Assembly (NCBI RefSeq): GCF_003666605.1
Contig: NZ_RCIV01000001.1
Location: 1-64,000 of the forward strand
Direction of reading: 5' to 3'
DNA: 64,000 nucleotides
Source of the DNA: Propionibacterium australiense
GTDB taxonomy: Bacteria > Actinomycetota > Actinomycetes > Propionibacteriales > Propionibacteriaceae
Notes under the pieces: model-generated
Seen by the model: the letters and a program-made list of their open reading frames with translations, nothing else
What the model was told of the DNA's origin: nothing
The model's database searches: none
Shown here: piece after piece, positions 43,882-51,132 of the stretch
How positions within the stretch are numbered: the first letter of the stretch is position 1
Layout of the letters: each line of letters begins with the position of its first letter
Position numbers and translations under genes: made by a program

Positions 43882-44633
43882 TCGATTCCCCTGAGGATGT
43901 CCAACGCCTGGTCGAGGCGGGCAACGTTAAGTAAATCACATGAGGTGACCTCGGGGGTGCCGATGATCAACGCTCTGCAGCCGGCGCGCTCGGCCAGTTC
44001 AGCATCCTCAGTGAGCGAGTCACCGATGACCACGGCGGTGTCGAGGTCGTCACCACGCAGACCCAAGTATTCGGTGATCATGTATGGATCCGGCTTACCG
44101 ACAAGAATCGCCTCGCGACCTGCCGCCAACTCGACTCGCCTCACGGTTGCTCCAGGACCGGCGTGGATTCCCGAGGCGTCAGCAAATATAGCATCCTTAC
44201 AGGTTGCAAAAATGCGTCGCGGAGGGAGGCGCCGAATGCGATCCAAGGTTCCTTCGGTGAGAGCAGGATCACGAGTGACCAGCAGCACCTCAGACTCGCC
44301 GACCTCCACGATTTTAAGGTCAGGAACCAAGCGTTCAAGCTCAGCACGCAGCACATCTGAGCCGATCACCGCCACCTCGCTCACGCCGATCGATGACAGC
44401 CGATGTGCCGCGACCATAGCCATCGTAACGACATCGGACGCGCAGACTGGGACACCGTTGGCCACCAGTTCGCTAGCAAGATCAACAGCAGTGATGCTGC
44501 TGGAGTTGGTGACAATGTGCACCGAGTAGCCAGCCTCACGCAGACCAGAGATGAGATCTCCCGGCGGCGAAGCATCATAGTGCTGCCGGCCAAGCAGAAC
44601 TCCGTGGACGTCGACAATCGCGTGTTTATTCAC
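43878..44633 (-). CDS. HAD-superfamily phosphatase, NagD-like (class IIA)
   Basis: The 251-residue protein has HAD motif I as VDVHGVLL, motif II as IVTNSSS, a C2-type cap, and motifs III/IV as VGKPDPY and VIGDSLTEDAELA. The nucleophile Asp is present, but the acid/base Asp two positions on is His, an unusual DxH variant. Class IIA members include NagD and 4-nitrophenyl phosphatases. It could remove the phosphate from the MfnB furan product or from a prenyl (di)phosphate. I start at GTG 44633, preceded by AAGGTGG, with an eight-base overlap with the upstream gene; ATG 44669 would extend far into it. Confidence 0.75.
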   Translation of the reverse strand: MNKHAIVDVHGVLLGRQHYDASPPGDLISGLREAGYSVHIVTNSSSITAVDLASELVANGVPVCASDVVTMAMVAAHRLSSIGVSEVAVIGSDVLRAELERLVPDLKIVEVGESEVLLVTRDPALTEGTLDRIRRLPPRRIFATCKDAIFADASGIHAGPGATVRRVELAAGREAILVGKPDPYMITEYLGLRGDDLDTAVVIGDSLTEDAELAERAGCRALIIGTPEVTSCDLLNVARLDQALDILRGIE

Positions 44634-45798
44634 CACTGGCCACCTTACCTGCAGTCGGTCGCCCACCATCCAGTGGCCGACGCCAGTATTCGTCGGAGAT
44701 CGCGTATCTGCTCAATTCTGCTATCTCCGCCAATACATCGGGCCGAACCCTACCCAAGGCACCGATTGCAGCCACACCAGCCGAGACGAGTTCTTCAACT
44801 TTGAGCTGGGTCAACCGGCGGGCTCCGGTGCGTTCAATCAGTGCGGAAAACTCTTCAACAGTGTAGCCATGCTCACGGTTGAGCCAAGCACTAAGTATGG
44901 CACGATCTTGACCATCAGCTAATTCATTCGCCAAGCTCAGCAGGTAGGTGGGTTTCAGGGCTCCCAGATCAACTCCAACGCCACGGCCTAAACCTTTTTC
45001 GCTGTCGCCGACGGTATCCTCCAAGTCGTCTTTGAGTTGGTAGGCAATCGCCAAGTTGCCCGACCACGAGACCAGTGCGGTGATGATGGACGCGTCCGCA
45101 CCTGCGGCAATCGCGCCTGCACGGGCACAAACCTCGAACAATCGCCCAGTTTTCAGCCAGGCATTGTGCAGGCAAGCCTCGGAGGATGGCAGCCGACAGC
45201 CTTCATGGTAGACATCAAGCAACTGTCCAACGTTGTCCCATAGATCGTGTTCCTCAAGCATTGTGAGAATCGTCAGAACGTGCCGACCATCCAGCGGTGC
45301 AGAGGAGATCGCTCGATTTGCAAGAGCCCGACCGATCTTGCCATAGGCGAAGGCAGCGATGACACCGTTGCGGGTACTCTGGCTGGCGAAAGGCGTCGGA
45401 TCACTGGCGCCTTCCTGTTCGCTACCAAACAGGCTGGCGAGGTGCACATGACTGGTCGGCCACCCACGCCGCAGGACATCACCATCATAGATGTCGTCGT
45501 GCACCAACGTATGGTGATGGTAGAGTTGGAGGGCCGCAGCTATCGGCAGCACCGTCGCTAAGTCTGTACCACCCGCAGCCCGGTAACCAAGGATGGTAGT
45601 GAGTCCATGAAATCGCCTACCGGCTACTTGGAGATAGTGCTCCATCCAGCGGTAGATAGCGCCGATGAAGGGGTCATCGACCATCGGTCCGCGTCGGATC
45701 AGCCAGTCGATCTGCGCAGCAATGGCGCGGTCGACCTCGATTCGGTCGTCTTCAATCCTTGCTGCTGCCGCGCCCGCTTGATCGATTGACTCAAACAT
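44626..45798 (-). CDS. Trans-polyprenyl diphosphate synthase, canonical motifs
   Basis: The 390-residue enzyme shows the full catalytic set: first Asp-rich motif DDIYDGDVLRRG (residues 101-112) and second motif DDLED (257-261) in IAYQLKDDLEDTVGD, with a K-containing GLGRGVGVDLGALKPTY downstream. It should condense isopentenyl diphosphate with an allylic primer to a C10-C30 or longer chain. Two His residues and a Tyr (QLYHHH) sit just before the first motif, where residue size sets chain length. I start at ATG 45798, seven bases after GGGAGG and overlapping the AsnB stop; the longer frame has no ribosome site. Confidence 0.9.
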   Translation of the reverse strand: MFESIDQAGAAAARIEDDRIEVDRAIAAQIDWLIRRGPMVDDPFIGAIYRWMEHYLQVAGRRFHGLTTILGYRAAGGTDLATVLPIAAALQLYHHHTLVHDDIYDGDVLRRGWPTSHVHLASLFGSEQEGASDPTPFASQSTRNGVIAAFAYGKIGRALANRAISSAPLDGRHVLTILTMLEEHDLWDNVGQLLDVYHEGCRLPSSEACLHNAWLKTGRLFEVCARAGAIAAGADASIITALVSWSGNLAIAYQLKDDLEDTVGDSEKGLGRGVGVDLGALKPTYLLSLANELADGQDRAILSAWLNREHGYTVEEFSALIERTGARRLTQLKVEELVSAGVAAIGALGRVRPDVLAEIAELSRYAISDEYWRRPLDGGRPTAGKVASGE

Positions 45799-47785
45799 GT
45801 CTCCCTCCCATTGACGAGTCAAGGTGGTCGGTCTCCAAACTGCTGGGCCGAGCGACAGTGTCAAAGAAGGTGTGATGCCAAAGCTGGGTGGTAGCAACCA
45901 AGGTCACCAATAATCCCTGCCGCAACTTGGCCAAGTATTCTCGCCCCCGAGACCCAGACACGACGGGACGGTCCAATTGATCCAGCACAGTAGCGACCCG
46001 TTCGGCGTCGAAGTAGCCGAAATCATTGATCGTTTGCGGAGCCATTAGGTAGCGATAAAGCTCAGGCGCCTTCCGTGAGGTGAATGGACTGGCAAACGGC
46101 ATTGTGAACCGCTTCTTCGGACGCCAAGCCACTTCCGGGCCCACCTGATCCTGGGCCGCAAGCCTGAGCAACACCTTGTTGCATCCTTGACCGATCTTGG
46201 TCTGGTCATCCAATGAGGCAGCAAATTCAACCACTTCACGATCAAGAAAGGGATACCGCCCCTCGACCGACGCGCCCGCGAGCACCCGGTCACCATGCGG
46301 TCCGAGAAGGTAGTTGCCCAGCATTACCTCATACGACACCGCCAAGGAAGCACTCAAATGGGACGTCCGAGCGAACAGTCCTCGATCGAAATCCACTGTG
46401 GCGAGCGGAATATCGGCCTCGAGTAATATCCCTGCCGGTTCGGTGAGGATTGGCGCGAAAACTTCGCGGTAGAACTCCCACTCCACCGCCTGCGCGGGGA
46501 TGAAACCGAAGGCATCACGGATCCGACCCAAACGCCCGTCGACCGGTACTAGGCATTTCGATGCAAGCCGACTCCCAAGCGCACGACTAACCATTCCCCT
46601 GATCGGCCGTGGCGAGTCCCAGATCCACCTGAGTTGTCGACTCTGTTTGAAGGCTTGATAACCAGCAAAGGCCTCGTCGGCCCCCTCACCACTAAGAATC
46701 ACTTTACTCAAACCACTGGCCCGGCAAGCAAGCGCGTGCAGGGCGGCCGACTCGGTTGACAGGGTCGGGGTTTCCAAGTGCCACATCAACGAAGAGAACA
46801 CCGTGGCAATTTCGTTGTCCGCCATCACCTCGGAAACCAAGCTGACACCTAAATAATCCGCAGCCTTGGCTGCCAAGCCGGTCTCATCAAGCTTAGGATC
46901 GGTGGAGCCGACCGAAAGCGCAGTCAGCTGGCCACGAACGTGCCGTCTTGCAAGTGCAGTGACAAAGGCCGAATCCACCCCGCCGCTGAGGTAGACAACC
47001 GGCGTAAATTCTCCTTGAGCACAACGTCCGACTGCTCTGGTCAACAAACTATCAAGTTCCTCACGGGCCGCTTCCCAGTCAAGTCTGCGGCCAGCCCCCG
47101 GCTCGGCACACCGTAACTGCCAGTAACGAGTCAATTTTGGCGAACCAGTCGGGTTAACCACCAGATAGTGCCCTGCTGGCAATGCGTTGACACCTGCGAA
47201 CATCGTGTGAGGTGCGACGGTGGTACCAAAATAGCATAGCTGAGCCAATCCCCTTGGATCTGGCTGGGGATCGGGCAGGTTCACAGCAAAGAGAGCTTTG
47301 GCTTCGGATGCGAAACTCAAGGTGGTGCCATCCCAGGACCAGACCAAAGGGCAAATCCCCAGCCGGTCACGAACCAAGACCATCCTGTTGTTTCGCCGGT
47401 CATACAGCGCAATCGCGAACTGCCCGTCGAGGTACTCGGGGAAGGCCATGCCGAACTCCTCATAAGCGTGGGCAATGACCTCCCCGTCGCAGTGCGAGGC
47501 AAAGCGGTGCCCTAAAGCCCGAAACCGCAAGAAGAGTTCACGATGATTCGTTATTTCCCCGTTGAAGACCACCAAGATCGATCCAGACTCATCACTGAAG
47601 GGCTGGTCACCGAAAGACACATCAACGATTGCCAACCGAGCACTGCCTAGCACCACGCTGTCGCTTCGTCCGACAGTCTGTGCGTCCGGACCTCGATGAA
47701 CTACCGTGCGCAGCATGCGCGCCGCCAGTAGCTCGTCCTCGACACCAACGCCTTCCGGTCTAAAGAGTCCTACGACACCGCACAT
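45791..47785 (-). CDS. AsnB-type glutamine-dependent amidotransferase/synthetase
   Basis: The 664-residue protein has an N-terminal glutaminase domain with Cys2 as nucleophile (MCGVVGLF), HRGPDA and FNGEITNHRE, and a synthetase domain with PP-loop VYLSGGVDSAF (residues 264-274), TESAALHAL and LSGEGADEAFAGY. It is complete, so it should use glutamine ammonia and ATP. True asparagine synthetase is possible. In biosynthetic clusters such enzymes often amidate a carboxylate of the product or an intermediate. Its presence between a kinase and a prenyl synthase gene, overlapping both, argues for the latter. The start overlaps the kinase gene by 16 bases. Confidence 0.85.
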   Translation of the reverse strand: MCGVVGLFRPEGVGVEDELLAARMLRTVVHRGPDAQTVGRSDSVVLGSARLAIVDVSFGDQPFSDESGSILVVFNGEITNHRELFLRFRALGHRFASHCDGEVIAHAYEEFGMAFPEYLDGQFAIALYDRRNNRMVLVRDRLGICPLVWSWDGTTLSFASEAKALFAVNLPDPQPDPRGLAQLCYFGTTVAPHTMFAGVNALPAGHYLVVNPTGSPKLTRYWQLRCAEPGAGRRLDWEAAREELDSLLTRAVGRCAQGEFTPVVYLSGGVDSAFVTALARRHVRGQLTALSVGSTDPKLDETGLAAKAADYLGVSLVSEVMADNEIATVFSSLMWHLETPTLSTESAALHALACRASGLSKVILSGEGADEAFAGYQAFKQSRQLRWIWDSPRPIRGMVSRALGSRLASKCLVPVDGRLGRIRDAFGFIPAQAVEWEFYREVFAPILTEPAGILLEADIPLATVDFDRGLFARTSHLSASLAVSYEVMLGNYLLGPHGDRVLAGASVEGRYPFLDREVVEFAASLDDQTKIGQGCNKVLLRLAAQDQVGPEVAWRPKKRFTMPFASPFTSRKAPELYRYLMAPQTINDFGYFDAERVATVLDQLDRPVVSGSRGREYLAKLRQGLLVTLVATTQLWHHTFFDTVARPSSLETDHLDSSMGGRHV

Positions 47786-48618
47786 GCTGTGTCTTTCGTC
47801 AAACTAAAAAGCTCAGTGCCTTGGAAAGATCGTCCTGCGAGAGCGTCGCTCAGACTCTGGGGTGCCCGGCCATCAACAATCAGGGTCCTGATACCAGCCG
47901 AAGCGGCCCGGGCAGCGACCCGGAGCTTCGCCGCGATGCCACCTGTGCAGTCGCCGGTCATGTCGGGTATCCCGGTCAACCGCGCCAGATCGGCAACATT
48001 GATCGACTCATAAACCCGATGATCTGGGGTCGTGCCATCGTAGACTCCTGGGGCATTTATAGCGAATACGACATCACTAGCCCGCAGAGCAAGTGCGGCC
48101 CCAACAGCGATATCATCGGACGACAGGACTTCATATCCGATGTCAGTGACGATAAATCCGCCACCAACAACCGGGGTGTGACCTCGCATGATGAGCAGCT
48201 CCAACTGTCGCGTCATTTGAGCACTCGGCACATGAGACCAATCCAGCAGTGAGATCCGGAACGGATTCAGACCATGAAGCTCTAGCTGCCGATAGACAGC
48301 CAACTCGAGTTCCAAAAGTAGCTGATTGACATGCGAGACAACTCTCCCCATATCATCAGACAACATACGATCAAGGTATCCGAACTCGATCGCCGCCGGT
48401 TTACCGAATGATCCAGTACCATGGGCGACAAATACAGGACGGTCGAGAGGTAGCTGCGCACAGAGGTCAGCAAGGCGCTCCTCAAGCAAGATCGCCGAGT
48501 TAGCCACAGTATTCGATATCAGACTACCCCCTAGTTTGACTACGATTGGAGCCCTCGGAGTCATGGCTGCACGGCACTCAGCAGAGTCCCATTGGTTCCG
48601 ATCCGTTGAAATCAGCAT
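47770..48618 (-). CDS. Isopentenyl phosphate kinase-like amino-acid-kinase-fold protein
   Basis: The 282-residue amino acid kinase-family protein shows IVVKLGGSLIS (Lys28), FVAHGTGSFGKP with the His66 that recognises the substrate phosphate in isopentenyl phosphate kinases, SSDDIAVGAALALR, and a C-terminal DMTGDCTGGIAAKLR, which matches the DVTGGM region of that family. The reaction would be isopentenyl (or dimethylallyl) phosphate to diphosphate. Because it overlaps mfnB, a role like methanogen MfnE, which turns a furanmethyl phosphate into its diphosphate, must also be considered, although MfnE lacks the His-Gly-x-Gly-Ser-Phe motif as I remember it. ATG 48618 overlaps the mfnB stop; ATG 48564 would give a more usual N-terminus. 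Confidence 0.75.
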   Translation of the reverse strand: MLISTDRNQWDSAECRAAMTPRAPIVVKLGGSLISNTVANSAILLEERLADLCAQLPLDRPVFVAHGTGSFGKPAAIEFGYLDRMLSDDMGRVVSHVNQLLLELELAVYRQLELHGLNPFRISLLDWSHVPSAQMTRQLELLIMRGHTPVVGGGFIVTDIGYEVLSSDDIAVGAALALRASDVVFAINAPGVYDGTTPDHRVYESINVADLARLTGIPDMTGDCTGGIAAKLRVAARAASAGIRTLIVDGRAPQSLSDALAGRSFQGTELFSLTKDTACAVS

Positions 48619-49325
48619 GCAGAAGCCACAATCATGAACTCGCGAGCCTTTTTGCGGTCGATGGTCGTCTTCCGGTCAAGCCCTCCACAGACAGCGCCAC
48701 GGACACCCACAATGTCGGTTCCAATGGATGCCAGCTGATCAAGATGCTGTAGCCGAATCGATCCAGCCAGCGCGACCTCCAAGTTATTCTCGTGAGCTGC
48801 CGAGACGAACTCTCGGAGCTCTGCCAGATCGCAAGAATCGAACAGCGTCTTGCCATCTTTGAACAGGGTGTCCATCATGACAAGATCCGTGTCAGCTTCG
48901 ATTGAAATCTCGACCAACTGTAGCGGATTGAGACCGCCGAAACGTCGATAGTCGGCGTAACCCGCAGTAACCACCAAAACGTCTTTGTTAACTTCCTTGG
49001 CGGCACGATCAACTGCTTTCATCAACTGCACACCCTCGTTGACAGTCGAAGGCCCGTGAAGGCCAGCCTTTATGTAGGTGACGCCACTGGTCACCGCACC
49101 GCGAGCGGCCAGCGCCGCGGTTCCGGGTTTGAAAGGAAGATCCCCCAGCGTTGCACTGAAAGTCACTTCAGGATCACCGACGCGTTCGATGACCTCGCGA
49201 ATCACCCACGGAAAGCTCGCGCCAAGCGACCCCTCTGACGTGTTCTTTATGTCGATAATGTCAGTGCCACACTCGTAGGCGATAACCGCTTCGTCAGCAC
49301 TGATGGGGCTGATGAGTACTCGCAT
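48612..49325 (-). CDS. mfnB: MfnB: (5-formylfuran-3-yl)methyl phosphate synthase
   Basis: The 237-residue TIM-barrel enzyme joins two glyceraldehyde 3-phosphate molecules into a formylfuran-methyl phosphate, the first furan of methanofuran biosynthesis. Family motifs are clear: LISPISADEA, DIIDIKNTSEGSLGASFPWV with the Schiff-base Lys27, GDLPFKPGTAALAA, TYIKAGL (Lys86), AGYADYRR, MMDTLFKDGKTLFD (Lys156) and DIVGVRGAVC. All three lysines known from the methanogen enzyme are kept. Actinobacteria do not make methanofuran, so this should serve a specialised furan product. It is the first gene of the operon; GGAG lies seven bases before ATG. Confidence 0.9.
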   Translation of the reverse strand: MRVLISPISADEAVIAYECGTDIIDIKNTSEGSLGASFPWVIREVIERVGDPEVTFSATLGDLPFKPGTAALAARGAVTSGVTYIKAGLHGPSTVNEGVQLMKAVDRAAKEVNKDVLVVTAGYADYRRFGGLNPLQLVEISIEADTDLVMMDTLFKDGKTLFDSCDLAELREFVSAAHENNLEVALAGSIRLQHLDQLASIGTDIVGVRGAVCGGLDRKTTIDRKKAREFMIVASAC

Positions 49326-49462
49326 TAAAGATCTCCGTTTACATTACTTGATGGTGTTCATGTGTTGGGTATATTCATTGTCAGTGTGGGGCGTAAAGAA
49401 TTTTGATCCCAACATACCCAAAGGATTGCCGGTTTCCTCAATTGATTGGGAAGTTAGCGAAA
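49326..49462 (-). promoter_or_regulatory. Probable promoter region of the furan-prenyl operon
   Basis: This AT-rich stretch is upstream of mfnB and downstream of the IS30 remnant, so the eleven-gene operon is probably transcribed from here. TTGGGTAT (49365-49372) and ATACCCAA (49414-49421) form an eight-base inverted repeat 41 bases apart, which might be an operator. I cannot assign -35 and -10 elements confidently. Confidence 0.35.
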
Positions 49463-49715
49463 TCAGCTTGGGTGAATGTGTGGTCCAATGTTGATACTCG
49501 AAATGAGTTCATGACGGGGTAGTCGTTGGATAAGCTTCTCGGGATGAGGTAGCCAAGGGGTTCGGGGTCGTTCGTTCAGTTCTGATGAGATGGCGGTGTG
49601 GTAGGGATGGGGGTGCCCTTGGACAAGTAACCTGCGGATCAGCCGGTTGGTGTTTTCACTGCTGCCGCACTCCTACAGTGAGCACGGATGCGTGAAATGC
49701 ACCAGTAGCTTGTTA
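49463..49715 (-). pseudogene. Degenerate IS30-family transposase, C-terminal part
   Basis: On the minus strand the frame reads VHFTHPCSL, stop, ECGSSENTNRLIRRLL, then AISSELNERPRTPWLPHPEK and a stop at 49463-49465. This is the IS30 C-terminus, whose consensus runs [20 protein letters not shown] then ELNxRPRKxLGWxTP. An in-frame stop and lost residues show decay. It forms the right edge of the low-GC biosynthetic island. Confidence 0.8.
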
Positions 49716-49809
49716 GCCATTGTGGGTGCGTCATGGCGGGCCTGTCAAGGGGTCCGAGTTGACTCATCTAAATCTCCGCCTGTGCGGGTTTGTTCCCTCA
49801 GATAGGAGA

Positions 49810-50202
49810 GGACGAGCCGGCCTGTAAGCCGGGTTCTGTGACTGCGAACAGCCGACGGTCATCCATCTGCGAACGCCGTCGCCGGCGTCCTTCCCCCGCC
49901 GCTTCCGCGACGGGCGCGCGACCTACCCGCAGGCTCGGGCGGGCAGCCCTCGATCACCTGCGCGGATGCCGGGGCATCCTTCTTGGTCTTGCTCCGGGTG
50001 GGGTTTGCCGTGCCGTCGCAGTCACCTGCGACGCGGTGGTCTCTTGCACCGCCGTTTCACCCTTACCCGATCACTCGGGCGGTCTGTTCTCTGTGGCACT
50101 GTCCCGCGGGTCGCCCCGGGTGGATGTTGTCCACCACCCTGCCCTGTGGAGCCCGGACTTTCCTCAGCGCCGAGGCGCCGCGACCGTCCGGCCGACTCGT
50201 CC
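49810..50202 (-). ncRNA. rnpB: RNase P RNA, class A
   Basis: On the minus strand the sequence contains the conserved 5' core GAGGAAAGTCCGGGCTCC and the J3/P4 neighbourhood, ACAGTGCCACAGAGAACAGA, GGTAAGGGTGAAACGGCGGT and the 3' half ending in GGTTCGCAG-like and CCCGGCTTACAGGCCGGC elements. The ends GGACGAGTCGGCC and GGCCGGCTCGTCC pair as helix P1, which sets the boundaries within a few bases. RNase P trims the 5' leader of tRNA precursors. The length of about 393 bases is normal for actinobacteria. Confidence 0.92.
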
Positions 50203-50280
50203 ACAGAAAAGGGTAGCGCGCGGATCACCCATCCCGGTGGTGCAGGAGAGGGCAGATGGCCCCGGCAGGTCAGTGTCGGC

Positions 50281-51024
50281 TCACAGGCCCGACTCCTCGG
50301 TGCGGACGAGGATGCGGCCACACTCCTCGCACCGCACGACCGTGTTCGGCTGGGCTCCGGCGATGGCGTGCAGTTCAGCGGCATCGATCTCGAGGCCGCA
50401 GCCGCCGCAGCGTTTGGCGCGCAGCTCGGCGGCACCGCTGGATCCGGTGCGCTGGGCGATCTTGTCGTACAGCGCCAGCAGGTCGGCGGGCAGGGGCTTG
50501 CGGGTGAGGGCGAGTTCGTCCATGAGCTGCCTGCCCTGCTCGGTGATCTCGGTCTTCTTCTTCTCGCGGCTGGCCAGCAGCGCACGCATCCTGTTCTCGA
50601 TATCGGTGCGCTGGGCGGTCAGGTCGGCATGCGCCGCCGTGGCGTCCTCGACTGCCTGCATGGCCTCGAGCTCGGTGTCCTCGAGCTTGCTGATCCGACC
50701 ACCGAGATGCTCGATCTCGGCCAGCAGGGACTGCAGCGCACGCTGGTCGGCAACCTCACCGGAGTCCGCGCGCCTCTGGTTGCGGTCCTGACGCGCCTTG
50801 GCGGCCTCGAGATCACGGTCGATACGGTCCAGTTCGGCCTGGGCGTCACTGCGGCGGGTCGCTGCCTCGGTGATCCGCCCGGTCAGCGCGGCCCGGTCGG
50901 CCTGCAACGCCTTGAGTTCCTCGTTCTCGGGGAGGTTCGCAGCCTGATGACGAAGACGCATGAGCTTCATGTCGAGGGCGGCAACGTCGAGCAGGCGACG
51001 CTGGGCGGCTGGATCAGCGAGCAT
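50281..51024 (-). CDS. Coiled-coil protein with C4 zinc ribbon (DUF164 type)
   Basis: The 247-residue protein is a long alpha-helical coiled coil (about residues 10-190, Glu/Arg/Ala-rich heptads) followed by a zinc ribbon with CGGC (about residues 200) and CEEC near the end. This matches the conserved actinobacterial zf-RING_7/DUF164 proteins, nucleic-acid-binding in some relatives. The ATG at 51024 is exactly six bases after TAGGCT on the minus strand, so translation is probably leaderless. It lies just upstream of rnpB in the same direction, as in many actinobacteria. Confidence 0.85.
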   Translation of the reverse strand: MLADPAAQRRLLDVAALDMKLMRLRHQAANLPENEELKALQADRAALTGRITEAATRRSDAQAELDRIDRDLEAAKARQDRNQRRADSGEVADQRALQSLLAEIEHLGGRISKLEDTELEAMQAVEDATAAHADLTAQRTDIENRMRALLASREKKKTEITEQGRQLMDELALTRKPLPADLLALYDKIAQRTGSSGAAELRAKRCGGCGLEIDAAELHAIAGAQPNTVVRCEECGRILVRTEESGL

Positions 51025-51132
51025 GGGCCAAGCCTAGACGGTATGGGTGAGCCTTGGCCGGATGAGGCGCTGGCGAGCCGGGGCCTGGCTTCGTGACGGT
51101 TCATGGGCGCCCTGGCAGCCAGATGACCCAGA

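Noticed and set aside
47770-48618. Aspartokinase or acetylglutamate kinase as identity of the amino-acid-kinase-fold protein
   Set aside because: The HGTGSFG segment and the C-terminal MTGDCTGG region point to the isopentenyl phosphate kinase branch, and lysine or arginine genes are absent nearby.
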